Positions 25,501 to 36,050 of a stretch of 64,000 nucleotides of DNA are shown in pieces. The notes beneath the pieces are model-generated. The model saw only the letters and a list, made by a program, of their open reading frames with translations. It had not been told where the DNA came from and did not search any database. The stretch lies in the NCBI GenBank assembly GCA_963693085.1, contig OY856411.1:68251001-68315000 (forward strand), given 5' to 3'. Numbering within the stretch: position 1 is the stretch's first letter; each line of letters opens with the position of its first letter. The position numbers were made by a program, and so were the translations under genes. The DNA is from Alisma plantago-aquatica (Eukaryota > Streptophyta > Magnoliopsida > Alismatales > Alismataceae).

Positions 25501-25815
25501 TCGCATTAACATGTTTAAAGCAATATTATTCATTCCTTTTTCTCTTCGTTGCTCCATAAGGCTAAGGAATGATCTAGAATGAATTATTTTATCATTATCT
25601 CATATATGTGGTAATTTGCATATTTGACCCTTATTAAAAATATTTACTAAGGTATTTGTGCATAAACCCAAATGTTGGCATAAATGGTGATCAAAATCAC
25701 CCCAAACAACTAATAATTCAAAAAATTGAATATCAAGGCCAAAAAGGATGAAAAGGAAAGGAAAAGATGGAAAAGTGGGCCAAAAGGCAAAATGTCTAGG
25801 ATTCAGTATGTTACA
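22578..25815 (-). repeat. 5' LTR of element C
   Basis: In element sense it begins TGTAACATAC at 25815 and ends ...CTTTTACA at 22578, with TGTAA/TTACA terminal inverted repeats. It is 3238 bp long. A GC-richer block lies at about 24000-24790 and a hairpin cluster at 23161-23290. Confidence 0.9.
23161..23290 (-). promoter_or_regulatory. Hairpin cluster in 5' LTR of C
   Basis: Stems on the plus strand: GGTTGA/TCAACC (23161-66/23183-88), GGTG plus GGGA with TCCC plus CACC (23193-23224), GGGGA/TCCCC (23244-48/23260-64) and AGGG/CCCT (23265-68/23283-86). The last three share loops close to GAATAAGACAT or GAATAAACACAT. The cluster lies about 580-710 bases from the LTR 3' end, much as in D. Confidence 0.6.
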
Positions 25816-26877
25816 TATATAGTTTATCTTGCTCACATTCAACCTTATATGTCAGCCCACCCCAGATGATATACTTGGCTATGAATGGAATCATGAGGGA
25901 CAAGGTTTGATTTTTCATAGCCTAAGGGGTATGCAAATAGAAGAATGGGTTATAGAAAGAGGTCATAATGCTTATAAGGGCACTCATCTTTTCTTTTTTG
26001 TATTACATGCTATTACATAGGTACACTTTTTGTTTTATTTTTTTCATTTTCTTTACTTTTCATTGACCTTGGTGTACCTAGGATATAGGGTGGTAGGAAT
26101 AAGTAGATGGGATGAATGGTTGGACACCAAAAGTCTGTGAATGGTTTCCAATACTTATCCTTGTTGTGTGCTTTTTTTTGCATATTTTTGTGAGGTAAAG
26201 AGGTAGGAAGTGGTGTAGAAAAAGTGGAAGAAGAGAGAGGCCACATGGTGTGGAACTCCATATAAAGTCTCAAATGCAAGTTGTTCCAATACTTCTTCAT
26301 AAGCAATGATAAAACCATGATGAATGAACAAATATTGTAAACTAGATTCTTTTCATGACATTTATGGATTGTTTCAGAGTTGTTTCAACCAATCAAGTCA
26401 TTATTGCATAAGAGGAGTGGAAAACATGTATAAATTCAGATCTTGATATCATCAAGAAATGAACCAGAAATTATGTGACTACATTTATTAAAGGTCTTTC
26501 AATTTAGATCAAATAGATAGAGATTCAATTAAAACATATGTTAGAACAATCAAATATCAAGATTGAGAAGATTTGGCAAAATGATGACAAAGTGGTCGTA
26601 TTCATACCAAGATATAATATAATAAGAAAATCCTAGCTAATTATAAATAATAAATTAACAAAAAGTACATACAATGCAATGTGAGTGTGTGACATGGGAA
26701 AGAATCAAATGAGTTGAAGAAGAGAAAAAAGAAAAATGTAAGAAATTGAAATACACGACTTGCAATGTATGCAATATGAAAATCTAACTAGATAAGGAGT
26801 GGGATAGTCGATCATCAACAAGACGTTTAGGAAAAATAGTGCAATAGGAACAAGGAAAAGTTAAATATGGCATAACG
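25816..26877 (-). repeat. Possible truncated 3' LTR of remnant element E
   Basis: It lies directly 3' (minus strand) of an Athila-style end block at 26878-26915 and stops where C begins. No partner copy is in the window, so the LTR call rests on position only. The 63-codon plus-strand frame at 25829-26020 is not recognised. Confidence 0.3.
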
Positions 26878-26915
26878 CCCTACTACCCCACGTTTTGAAT
26901 TATGTTGTCCTCAAT
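26878..26915 (-). promoter_or_regulatory. Athila/Tat-style polypurine block of E
   Basis: The minus strand reads ATTGAGGACAAC...CGTGGGGTAGTAGGG. The order (GAGGACAA then a G-rich tract) parallels the block before the 3' LTR of the complete Athila element H (CGAGGACAAGCAATG...TTAGGGGAG). Confidence 0.45.
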
Positions 26916-27246
26916 GTGAAACAAAAACTAAGGAATTATATGGTATGGTGTCATTGTGGCAGTGTTTATTCGTTGGCTCCCCCGTAGAAATGGTGGGTAC
27001 TAGTAATAGTTATCCCAATAGTCTTCCTATGGAGGTGGTCATGTGTCACATAGCTCTATTGTGCACTCTAATGGTCCACCCATCGGGGGTTTCTCTACAC
27101 CTACGATGGTAGTAGTATTGTGGTCTATATGGTGGTGCATCTGGTGTTGACATAACCACCTATCCTAGTATGTATTCTATATGTCTTTCAACTATGCCAT
27201 GATAGTGTAATGTCATAGGTGTTTGTTTAAGATTGTTGCACATTAT

Positions 27247-28772
27247 CTATCTCTGGTTGTATCCTAACACAGTGTGTGCTGCTTTGTTGTTGGTGTTGCT
27301 ACTAATCAACCACATTTTTCTCTCACATGACCTCAGTTCGTCCACTAGCAGTGCCCTATCCTCTCTAGAAGGTGATCGTGCTCCCACTGTGCTAACGTGA
27401 CCAAGAAGTCTTATGTGGGTTCCATATCTTCCTAAAGGATACGAGTATGGTAGAGAATCCCCCGGTAATACCAAGGTACTCAAGGTTCATGTTATAATAG
27501 ATTTTGTCATTACTCAAAGAGATCATGTGGGACAGGGCCATATAATTAAGATCCAAAAATTCAACACCTTCATCCTTTTTGAGGCTACATAAGTCGTATC
27601 CAATATTTAGTGCAATGAAGGTGACGATCCCACACTTAATAAGTGGAGTATTAATTTTTGTGGGGATTGGCTTTAGACAGTAAATCATCATTTTCCAAGA
27701 TACATGTAGTACCCTTTTATAATCAAGTCGATTGCAAAAAAAATTGCAATAACCAACCACAATTATCATGTCAACCAAACAAAGTGTTGGCATTGCCTTT
27801 GTGAAGATATCTTATTATGGGATTGTGAATCCCACTATATTTGACTTTCCCAGTTTGAATGGTTCTTTATCGGTTATCCTTTTGTAGACTCTAGAATAGT
27901 TGAACCTAGTTTTATTCTATGTAAATCCTTTACCATAATAAGTTCCTATCACATATTTGGGTGCAAAACTCTTGTTGAGTTGGGATGCAGACAAAACATA
28001 TGTGTTACCTTGAAACCCAAATTAAATTTCCTTTTGACCTCCATACTTAACCTTTTCTAATGTGATATATATTGCTAAGTAATCTCAACATAAGTTTCGT
28101 GTTCTTAAGTTGTAATATTTCTCAGGACACATGGATCCATTAAATCCTCAAAACTAGATTGCACCCCTGTAGCTTGCATTGTGGACATATAAGCATCTCA
28201 GGTTGCAATCACTCAAGCACTCTGAATCAATGAGTCTTAGATCACTTTGTGTCTACCCCCACATTTTTCCTTCTCATTCCTATGCCATAGACTGCCCCCT
28301 AGATCTGTTTTCCTCTATGTCTGATCCAATCTGACTCAAGCTATGAAACTATGTTTGTCGGCTCCTCCATCATCTCTTCATTATTAGTTTTTGGCTCTTT
28401 CTCTTCCTCATAGTTCTAGCATCTGGAAGTAGAGGACTAGTTGGGGGTAACCTCCTCCTAGATTGATCTTTTTCTCTACCTCTTCTTATTGAAGGGGCAA
28501 AATTCCTTCTTACAATTGGTGGTATAGGTTGTCGAGGAGGTGGACTACCTCAGTTCCATTAATGGAGTGGAGTTTCAAGGAAGTTGTGAGGATGGTATTG
28601 ATTTTTTTTATCATAGTTGGTGTATAGATAGGTGGATCAGACGATGTAGACATAGTAGTTATCTTCTTTCCCCTTAGTCCCAACTTCAGACTTAGGCTAT
28701 ATGGAATCAAACACATTGTCCAAGTCCTCCTCAGATTTAACCCTCTCCTCTTCTTGGCAACTAAGATCAGAG
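27247..28772 (-). pseudogene. Decayed env-like (post-pol) frame of E, 3' part
   Basis: Three open stretches on the minus strand (28510-28716, 27392-27793, 27247-27483) sit in sequence just before the Athila-style end block, where an Athila element has its env-like frame. The 27392-27793 stretch contains GIVTFIALNIGYDL, resembling the C-terminal half of the plant transposon domain in such frames. The 27247-27483 stretch ends with a helical LVDELRSCERK segment, comparable to the coiled coil that follows in H. Frameshifts and stops separate the pieces. Upstream, residues in the QEEERVKSEEDLDN region run into the Sirevirus insertion at 28773. The family call is an inference. Confidence 0.35.
28768..28772. 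repeat. Target-site duplication of Sirevirus F, left
   Basis: CAGAG before the LTR start TGTTGACTT. The right flank at 39885-39889 is TAGAG, a 4 of 5 match. Confidence 0.65.
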
Positions 28773-29097
28773 TGTTGACTTAAGAGTTAACCATTGTCCA
28801 TATATCGATAATGACTTAACAATTCCATCCACATGTATCTAATATGTTTGTTTAAAATTGATTTCAGGCTTTAGGTACAGAAAAGGATCAATTTACACAA
28901 TCCCTAGCTTGTTCAAGTTCAAGTCAAAACCAATGCAAGTGTGAATTTGGGAAATCACTCCAAACAACCTTAGAATATTTTTGTAATCACTTGTATTGAT
29001 GGTATAACTTGTAACTAAGATGAGAAAAAATTAGGGATACTTAATTCCATTGTTTGGTCACTCATAAATCATTTCGAAAATTTGTCACAACAACTAT

Positions 29098-29312
29098 GTC
29101 GGTCGAGTTTGGATCTCAACCGACCAGTGATGGATTTTTGAAAATGGATCAATTGGTCGAGTTGTACACTCACAAAACCTGACTGACCGATTTACTTACT
29201 AAAACTAATTTTGACTCATCGGTCGAGTTTCCCAGGACAAACTCGATAGATAGTTTGAAAATTGTCTTTGTTAGTTAGTGGATCAGTCGAGTTACCTTTA
29301 TTGGAACTCGAC
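29098..29312 (+). promoter_or_regulatory. Palindrome cluster upstream of LTR TATA box, F
   Basis: Hairpins: GGTCGAGTT/AACCGACC (29101-29125, one bulge), a loose one at 29151-29190, TCGAGTTT/AAACTCGA (29223-30/29239-46, perfect) and GTCGAGTT/AACTCGAC (29286-93/29305-12, perfect). Palindromes in this part of the LTR are known in maize Sireviruses. Confidence 0.75.
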
Positions 29313-29450
29313 CAAATGTATTGTACAAAAAATGCATAAAAAGTGATTCCAACCATAGGATAGTTGCTAGAAATGAAATAGATCTGTTGCAAGTTGTAAA
29401 ATGGCTATTTTCAATCTTAAGTGATCCCACACTCAAAGGTACACCCCAGC

Positions 29451-29458
29451 TATAAATA
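29451..29458 (+). promoter_or_regulatory. LTR TATA box, F 5' LTR
   Basis: TATAAATA, conserved at 39101-39108 in the 3' LTR, about 140 bases after the last palindrome. Confidence 0.65.
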
Positions 29459-30244
29459 AGACCTCTTGGAGTTCATTTCAAGGTTGCTCATTCAAGCTAT
29501 CCTTGGTCCTTGCTATAGTTTAGTGTGTTGCAACCCTTTGAGACCCTTTCTCTCTCTCTCTCTCTCTCTCATTTATAGAGCATTTCATTATTATGAGTGA
29601 GTTAGGTATGTTTTAAGAGAGCTACCTCCATGTTATCTTGTAAAGATCGCATTGCTTCCGTCTTCCCAATCCCCTTTCTCAAAGAGCAAAGGTTGAAGTG
29701 ATCTTCTCAGAGTGAAGGAGGAGTTGATGTTCTTATTGAAGGTTGAAGAAGGTGTGAAGATCTTATCCATATGAAGGATAAGGACAAGGAGGAAGATTCA
29801 ATAAGAGTGGGTAATTCCTTCAAGGCCAAAGACTTGATGCAAGTGTGGGTAATTCATGGGTGAAGGCTAAAGACATCTTGATCAAGTGGGTAAATCCTTG
29901 TGTAGGTGAAAGACTCTTATCTTGAATAGGTAAGTACTTGGATGTATGTTGGTTTCCTTGTATCTCTTATGATGGAATATAAGTATACACGGGTTTCAAA
30001 GTCCTAGAGGTTCACCTCTGTAGGTAGTGGATTGACAGTCTCCTAGTTTGAAGATTGACACCACTCTAACCACCTTGTCCAAATGCATGTTTCAATCTTC
30101 TCATCCTTGCTATGCTTTCTTAGAAAGGACTTCAAATTGTTATTAAGATTTTGGTTTCAATTGATATAATTTGAAGGTTTAACTATTCTTGTGAGAATTT
30201 TGAAGCTCTATTCACCCCCCATCTAGAGCCCTAGATCCAACAAG

Positions 30245-30256
30245 TGGTATCAGAGC
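30245..30256 (+). promoter_or_regulatory. Primer-binding site of F
   Basis: TGGTATCAGAGC two bases after the LTR end; complementary to initiator-Met tRNA. Confidence 0.95.
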
Positions 30257-30294
30257 AAGGATCTTCTCCAACAAATCTCCCACGAGATGAGAAG

Positions 30295-32324
30295 ATGGGT
30301 GAGAACCTACTAGGTTCACTCAACCTATAGGGAGGCTTCTCCATGCACCCTCGGTCTTTGACGGAACTAACTTCCTCTATTGGAAGAGGCGGATGCAGTT
30401 CTACATTCAAGGGATGAAATTCGCTATGTGGAACGTGATGATTACACCCTACAAGGAGACAACCGGAGTTGTGTCAGCATGGGATGAAGCTGCCCTAAAG
30501 AATTCCCAGCTCAATGCCAAAGCAATTAGCATCCTCTATGCAACCTTCACTCCATCTGAGTTCAATCGCATCTCCTCATAGGATACAACCTATGAGATAT
30601 TAGACAAGTTGTTGATCACTTATGAAGTCACAAAGCAAGTGAAAGAGGCAAATATCTACATGTTGAACAACCTCCTAGATAACTTCAAAATGGGGAAGAA
30701 AGAAGGAGTTATTGAGATGTACTCAATGCTCAACATCATCATCAACGACCTAGCTTCTTTGGGTCACACTTTGGATAGAGGAGAAATCAACTCAAAGATC
30801 TTGAGGTCTCTTTATAAGAGATGGGAGTCAAAGGTGACCTTCATTGACAAAGTGAGAAGTCTTGGTGACATTCCAATCGAGGAGCTTATTGGCGATCTAC
30901 AAGCTCATGAGCCAAGACTTGACAAGCAATAAGAGGAAGCTAAGGAAGAAGAGAAGGAAGCATGGAAGATCAAACATAGTGCCTTCAAAGCTCAAGTGGA
31001 GGCCCTCATACTTCAACAACAACTTGCTTTCCAGACCACTCCCTCCTCCTCAAGTGAAGATGATGGCCCTAGAGAGCATGAAGCAAACTTCTCCAAGGGA
31101 AAGCACTTCAAAGGAAAGCAATTTTTTTCTTCTATTCCAAGGTGCTACAAGTGTTTTCAAAAAAGACACTATAAGAGTGAATGTCCTAAGTAAAGAAAGT
31201 TTCACCACAAGAGTATCTCTAAGAAGGAGGAAGAGTACAAGAAAGATAGCAAATATAATAGGAAGGACAAGAAGGATAGGAGACACAAAGACGCAACTCA
31301 TGTAGCTTGGGAAGGATCATCCTCTAGTGGCTTAAGCTCCGATGAAGATGGAGAGTGCCACCTTGCACTCATGGTCTGTACTAGTGAAGAAATTAGGGAG
31401 GTAAGTGAGGTAAGATTGCATGAGTTAGCTAAAGAAACTCTTATTGATATGCTTGTTACTACATGTTCTTCTTATTCTAAATGTAAATCTAAAAATAAGA
31501 GGTTAGGTAAAATCATTGATGACTTGTATACTAAAATTGAGATTCTTGAGAAAAATGAGAAAATTCATCTTGAGAGCATTGATAACTTGCAAGGACAAAT
31601 TTTTGATCTTGAGCTCCAATACAATGGAGTTTAGGTAGAGAATGGTGTCTATCTTAAGAACATTTAATCTCTTAAGGAAGACAACCAAAAGTGACTAAAA
31701 GAGCTTGAGATATTAAAAACTAAAAATGTTGAATTCAAGCTTATTATTGATGCCCGTAGAGATGATAGGGATGCTTATCTCAAAGAAATTCAATTTCTTA
31801 AATCTGAAAATGCTAGGTTGCTTGGTCAAGTTAAAGATTTATCTTCAACACCTATTTTTCCTAGTAATGATGTTGCTTCTATTTCTCTTGGAAAAAATTC
31901 TAATTTGATGAAAGCCCTATGTTTAGAGGCCGACCTTGTTCATGGTAGAAATGATCTTGCTAGTTTGTCTTCTACTATTATATCTCTTACTGATGACAAT
32001 CATAGACTTAAAGCCTCTCTGCAAAAATACTTCAAAGGGAAAAACTCCCCAAATGAAATCCTTGACCATTCTACCAAACAAAGTGGTACTAATGGTTTGG
32101 GATTTGTAGGGGGAGCACCTAAGGAAAAGAATAAGGCCAAAGGTAAGAAAAAGAGTAAGGAAACTATCTTTTTCATTGGAGAATCTTTTAGCACTAAGAA
32201 TCCTATGATTTGCTCTCAATGTAAAAGTGATCATCAGTATTCTACTTACTATCCGTACAGGCCTAAGGGGACCAACCCAAAGATGAAATGGGTCCACAAA
32301 CTAACTCTGGATTCCAAATTTTGA
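30295..32324 (+). pseudogene. gag: Sirevirus gag, decayed
   Basis: Gag forms the virus-like particle and binds element RNA. The first ATG after the PBS is at 30295; a stop and frameshift follow before the conserved YW...MQFYIQGMKFAMW region at 30393. The helical gag core spans 30609-30932. A zinc knuckle CYKCFQKRHYKSEC (CX2CX4HX4C) lies at about 31144-31185, followed by a Lys/Asp-rich stretch and long coiled-coil segments (31371-31634, 31726-32000) typical of Sirevirus gag. A second cysteine motif near 32210 (CSQCKSDH) is incomplete. At least six in-frame stops, one (near 30580) at a position reading SS-stop-DTTYEI. Confidence 0.85.
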
Positions 32325-32349
32325 GTTGGGAGTCGACACTCTCCTTTCT

Positions 32350-32690
32350 TATAGGAAAAAGGGAAATGGATTGTTGATAGTGGCTTCACTAAGAACATGC
32401 CATGTGATATAAGCCATTTTAACAATTTCACAAAGAAGAAAGGAGGCTCAGTTACTTTTGGGGACAACAAGAAAGGTAAGGTAAAAGGTGAGGGTGATGT
32501 AGGTGAATCCTTGTGTATCAAGAATGTTCTCTTTGTGTATGGCCTACATCACAATTCAATAAGTGTAAGTCAATTATGTGGTAATTGTTACCTTGTGCTA
32601 TTTACTTCTTTTGAATGTCTGATTCTAGATTCCCTCACTTATCATGTCATAAATAAGGGAACTAGAAATGGTATCCTTATGTAATTCTGT
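32350..32690 (+). pseudogene. pro: Sirevirus aspartic protease region, decayed
   Basis: The WIVDSGFTKNM motif at about 32362-32394 holds the catalytic DSG of a copia retropepsin, which cleaves Gag-Pol. The rest of the domain (GKVKGEGDVG, IKNVLFVYGLHHNSISVSQL) follows in one frame to the stop near 32684. The protease core itself is readable; the join to gag and integrase is broken by frame changes. Confidence 0.8.
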
Positions 32691-32699
32691 TTGAATCTA

Positions 32700-33480
32700 T
32701 TAAGCCTATTATTGATAAATGCCTAGTAGTCAATTCAAATGATATTTCTCTTTGGCATCATCGGCTTGGTCATGTAAATATGCATCAATTGAAGAAGTTG
32801 AGAAAAAAGGACTTGGTCAAGGGACTTCCCAAATTGGATTTTGAAAAGGATGAGGAATTCCAACCTTGTACCCAAGGAAAGAAAACCAAGTCATCCTTCA
32901 AATCCAAAGGATTCCTTAGTACCAAGAGATCTCTTGAACTTCTCCATGTTGATCTATTTGGGCCTATGCGGACTACATTGCTTCACAGCTCCAAGTATTG
33001 TCTTGTTATTGTTGATGATTTCTCTTGATATACTTGGACCTTCTTTCTTGTTTCCAAGAGTGATATGTTTGATGTTCTCTATAGATTTTGTAAATGAGTT
33101 GAGAATGAAGTTCTTGCCAGATTATTTCCATCTGCAATGATCATGGAGGAGAATTTGAAAATGATCTTTTGAATGTTTTTGTGAAGAATCTGGATATGCA
33201 CATAACTTCTCTTCACCTCAAACACCTCAACAAAATGGGTTATAGAGAGTAAGATAAAGTCACTATAGAAAATGTCTAGGTACATTATTTTAGAGTATGA
33301 CACTCCAAAGAAGTTTTGGGTCAAAGCTGTTAGTACCTCACGTTTTGTGCAAAATTGATTTTTCAGACTTCCTTCTTTGAACAAAACCCCCTATGAGATA
33401 TGGTGTGGTAGGAAGCCTTCTATCAAGTACTTTTATGTTTTTTGATGTCCTTGTTTTGTTTTGAACATGAAATATTCTCT
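32700..33480 (+). pseudogene. int: Sirevirus integrase region, heavily decayed
   Basis: Integrase inserts the element DNA. The N-terminal zinc domain begins LWHHRLGHVN (about 32752-32781) with HH and a remaining cysteine in CTQGKK; the second cysteine of the usual pair is not clear. The catalytic core starts LLHVDLFGPMRT (about 32939-32974) and DDFS, then hits a TGA near 33026. The second catalytic stretch survives only as NDHGGEFEND-like residues in another frame at about 33138-33167. After that only scattered pieces can be read. Not functional. Confidence 0.75.
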
Positions 33481-35352
33481 TGACAAGTTTGATCTAAAAT
33501 CATACAAGGCTTTCTTTCTTGTCTATAGAACTACTAGCAAGGCTTATAGAGTGTTTAATGTTGATCTTCCTAAACTAGGAGAATTTGTAAATGTTACGTT
33601 TATTGAGACTAACCCCTCTATTACCAAAGATATTGTTCCAAATGATGATGTTACAGGTGAGGTGATTCCTATCTTAAAAGAACTCAACATCACCCAAAAG
33701 GGAAAAGAGGTGTCCACTCAAGAAGAAGAGAAAGATGAAGAGAAGAAGGATCCAACTCCCCTCTTTACAAAGAATCATCCTAAAGAGATGATATTAGTTG
33801 ACCCCTTTGAAAGAGTGAATATGTGGGCTGCCTTCAACAAAGAACAAGCCAACAACACCTTCATGGGTTTCCTTAAACAAAGAACAAGCCAAAAACACCT
33901 TCATCACAAAACTCAAGCCAAAGAATGTCAAAGAAGCTCTTGGGGATGATGAGTGGATCCTAGCCATGCAAGAAGAATTGGAGAAATTCAAGAAGAACAA
34001 AGTATGGACCCTAGTGTCAAGACCATGTGATAGAAAGATCATTGGCACCAAGTGGGTCTACCGCAACAAGCTAGATGAAAGTGGCAAGGTGGTAAGAAAC
34101 AAAGCAAGGTTAGTGGCTCAAGGCTACAATCAGCATAAAGGTATAGATTTTGATGAAACATATGCATATGTAGTTAGACTTGAGTCCAATCATATGTTTC
34201 TTGCTTTTGCTAGTTATAAGAATTTTTTTATTCGTCAAATGGATGTTAAAAGTGTGTTTTTGAATGGTACAATTGAGTAGGAAGTGTATGTTGCACAATC
34301 TTTGGGCTTTGAACATGAAAGTTTACCTAACCATGTTTATATATTGCAAAAAGCTCTCTATGGACTTAGATAAGAACCTCGAGCTTGGTATGAGAAATTA
34401 AAGAACTTTTTGTTAGATCATGGGTATATCATGGGCAAAGTGGATTCTACCTTATTTCTCAAACACACTTTGAACAATTTTCTTATCAGTCAAATTTATG
34501 TTGATGATATCATTTTTGGCAGAACTAATCTTGATCTTTGCAAGGAGTTTAGTGATCTTATATAGAGTGAGTTCGAGATGAGAATGATGGGTGAGCTTAC
34601 ATTCTTCCTCAGCTTTCAAATCAAGAAAACTAAAGATGGAAACTTCATCAACCAAGGCAAGTACACAAGTGAGCTACTTAAGCATTTTGGGATGGAAAAC
34701 ACCAAGCTGATGGATACCCCCATGTCAAACACTGCCAAACTTGATAAAGATGAAGAAGGTGAGAAAGTGGATGAGAAGCTCTATAGAGGTGTGATTTGAA
34801 GTTTACTTTATTTAACTGCCTCTAGACCTGACATAATTTTTAGTGTTGGCTTGTGAGCTCACTTTCAATCAAATCCCAAGAAATCTCATCTTATAGTTGT
34901 TAAGAGGATTTTACGGTACTTAGCCAAAACTCCAAATTTTGTACTATGGTATCCCAAGTCAAGGGACTTTACTCTTACAGATTATAGTGATGGAGATTAT
35001 GCAAGATGCTTGATTGATAGAAAGTGCATAAGTGGCACTTACTTCCTCCTAGGACCATGCTTAGTGTCTTGGTTTTCTAAGAAACAGAGAACAGTGGCTT
35101 TATCAACTACTAAGGCTGAATACATTATAGTCGGGAGTTGTTGTGCCCAGGTTCTATGGTGAAATGCTCCAAGACTTTAACATGTATTTTGATGTTTCTC
35201 ATATCTATTGTGTTATTAATAGCGCAATCAATTTATCTTATAATCCTATATTGAATCATAGAACCAAGCATATAGAGGTTTGTCATCATTTTCATCGTGA
35301 TCACATTGCCAAAAAGGATATTTATATCATGCATGTGGACACAGAGAATTAG
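33480..35352 (+). pseudogene. pol: Sirevirus reverse transcriptase and RNase H, decayed
   Basis: A linker with acidic EEEKDEEKKDP is followed by a partly duplicated stretch at 33825-33905. RT proper starts at about 33966 with KVWTLVSRPCDRKIIGTKWV, then RLVAQGYNQ, QMDVKSVFLNG (about 34236-34268) and the catalytic YVDD at 34497-34508. Later motifs are SEFEM..MGEL (about 34568-34602) and LLYLTASRPDI. RNase H follows with SKKQRTVALSTTKAEY (about 35078-35125). Stops interrupt at about 34278, 34371, 34564, 34797 and 34853. Those at 34371 and 34564 fall where relatives usually carry Gln. Confidence 0.88.
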
Positions 35353-36050
35353 TTGGCAGACATTTTCACTAACTCTAGCTAGAGAGAAATCTAATTATAT
35401 TAGATCTAAAGTGCTCATAACTATTTAGATGAATATGATATGACTTCTAGTTAGTTGCTATCCATCATGTATGCTTTGATCATGTCTTGATCACCCTTGC
35501 TTGCTAAAGTGCTAAAATTTCATCTTCTTATGCCTTGTTTTTTGCTTGTTTTGGGTATTTTATACAAACACTTGTTTTATCACTTAATAGAACCCAATGA
35601 TGAGTGATATGCGCCTAATTATGTTTAAAATGTAAAATAGTCTAGAAAAATAAATTTAATTAGCACTCTAGTGTCTAGAAATTAAAATTTCTAATGTTGG
35701 TTTAGGTTGACCACCGTCAAGTTGCCAACTCGATTGATCCATGGTCGAGGGCTTTTTTAAAAAGTCATTCGATCGAGTTTCCATCTCCTAGAACTCGGCC
35801 GATGGCCATGATGGAGCAAACTTAAGTGTGGTTCCGCTGACTTTTCTCCCTCTCAACTAGAGAAAATTTGACTGATTCCCTCTCCAGCTCCCTCAAGCTC
35901 TCAACCCTAGCCCTGACCATCCCTTTCCTATCCCTAGCCTACCCTTACTTGACCTTCCTATCTCTCTTGCACATCAGCCCTAGGTGGTTGGTCAGCTTTT
36001 GGTGGTGTTCTCTACGTTTTTGACCTCTCTTTCCTTCTTATCTCGCCTCA
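35353..36050 (+). other. pol to env-like spacer with palindrome (F)
   Basis: No coding sequence. The palindrome TCGATCGAGTT (35769-35779) with AACTCGGCCGA (35792-35802) is the same kind as those in the LTR. From 35840 to 36050 the sequence is strongly pyrimidine-rich up to the ATG of the env-like frame; no clear TATA box is seen. Confidence 0.6.

Larger units (their letters stand above)
8608..25815 (-). mobile_element. Element C: minus-strand LTR element with 3.2-kb LTRs, interrupted by D
   Basis: Two long direct repeats (8608-11896 and 22578-25815) face a PBS at 22563-22574 and a polypurine tract at 11897-11914, both on the minus strand, so the 5' LTR is on the right. Removing element D leaves only about 2 kb of interior with no recognisable coding sequence. 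The element therefore looks non-autonomous, of the LARD type (long LTRs, non-coding core). The LTRs differ by frequent substitutions and small indels, so it is much older than D. The flanks (ACGGA left, TATAT right) do not form a target-site duplication. Confidence 0.75.
28773..30242 (+). repeat. 5' LTR of Sirevirus F
   Basis: 1470 bp, TGTTGACTT...GATCCAACA, followed by the PBS. It contains palindromes (29098-29312), a TATA box (29451-29458) and a TC microsatellite (about 29548-29570). It is related along its length to 38421-39884 and, more distantly, to the solo LTR at 57068-58535. Confidence 0.92.

Noticed and set aside
25600..26020. Small frames spanning the right end of C
   Set aside because: The minus-strand frame crosses an LTR boundary and the plus-strand one has no recognisable similarity.
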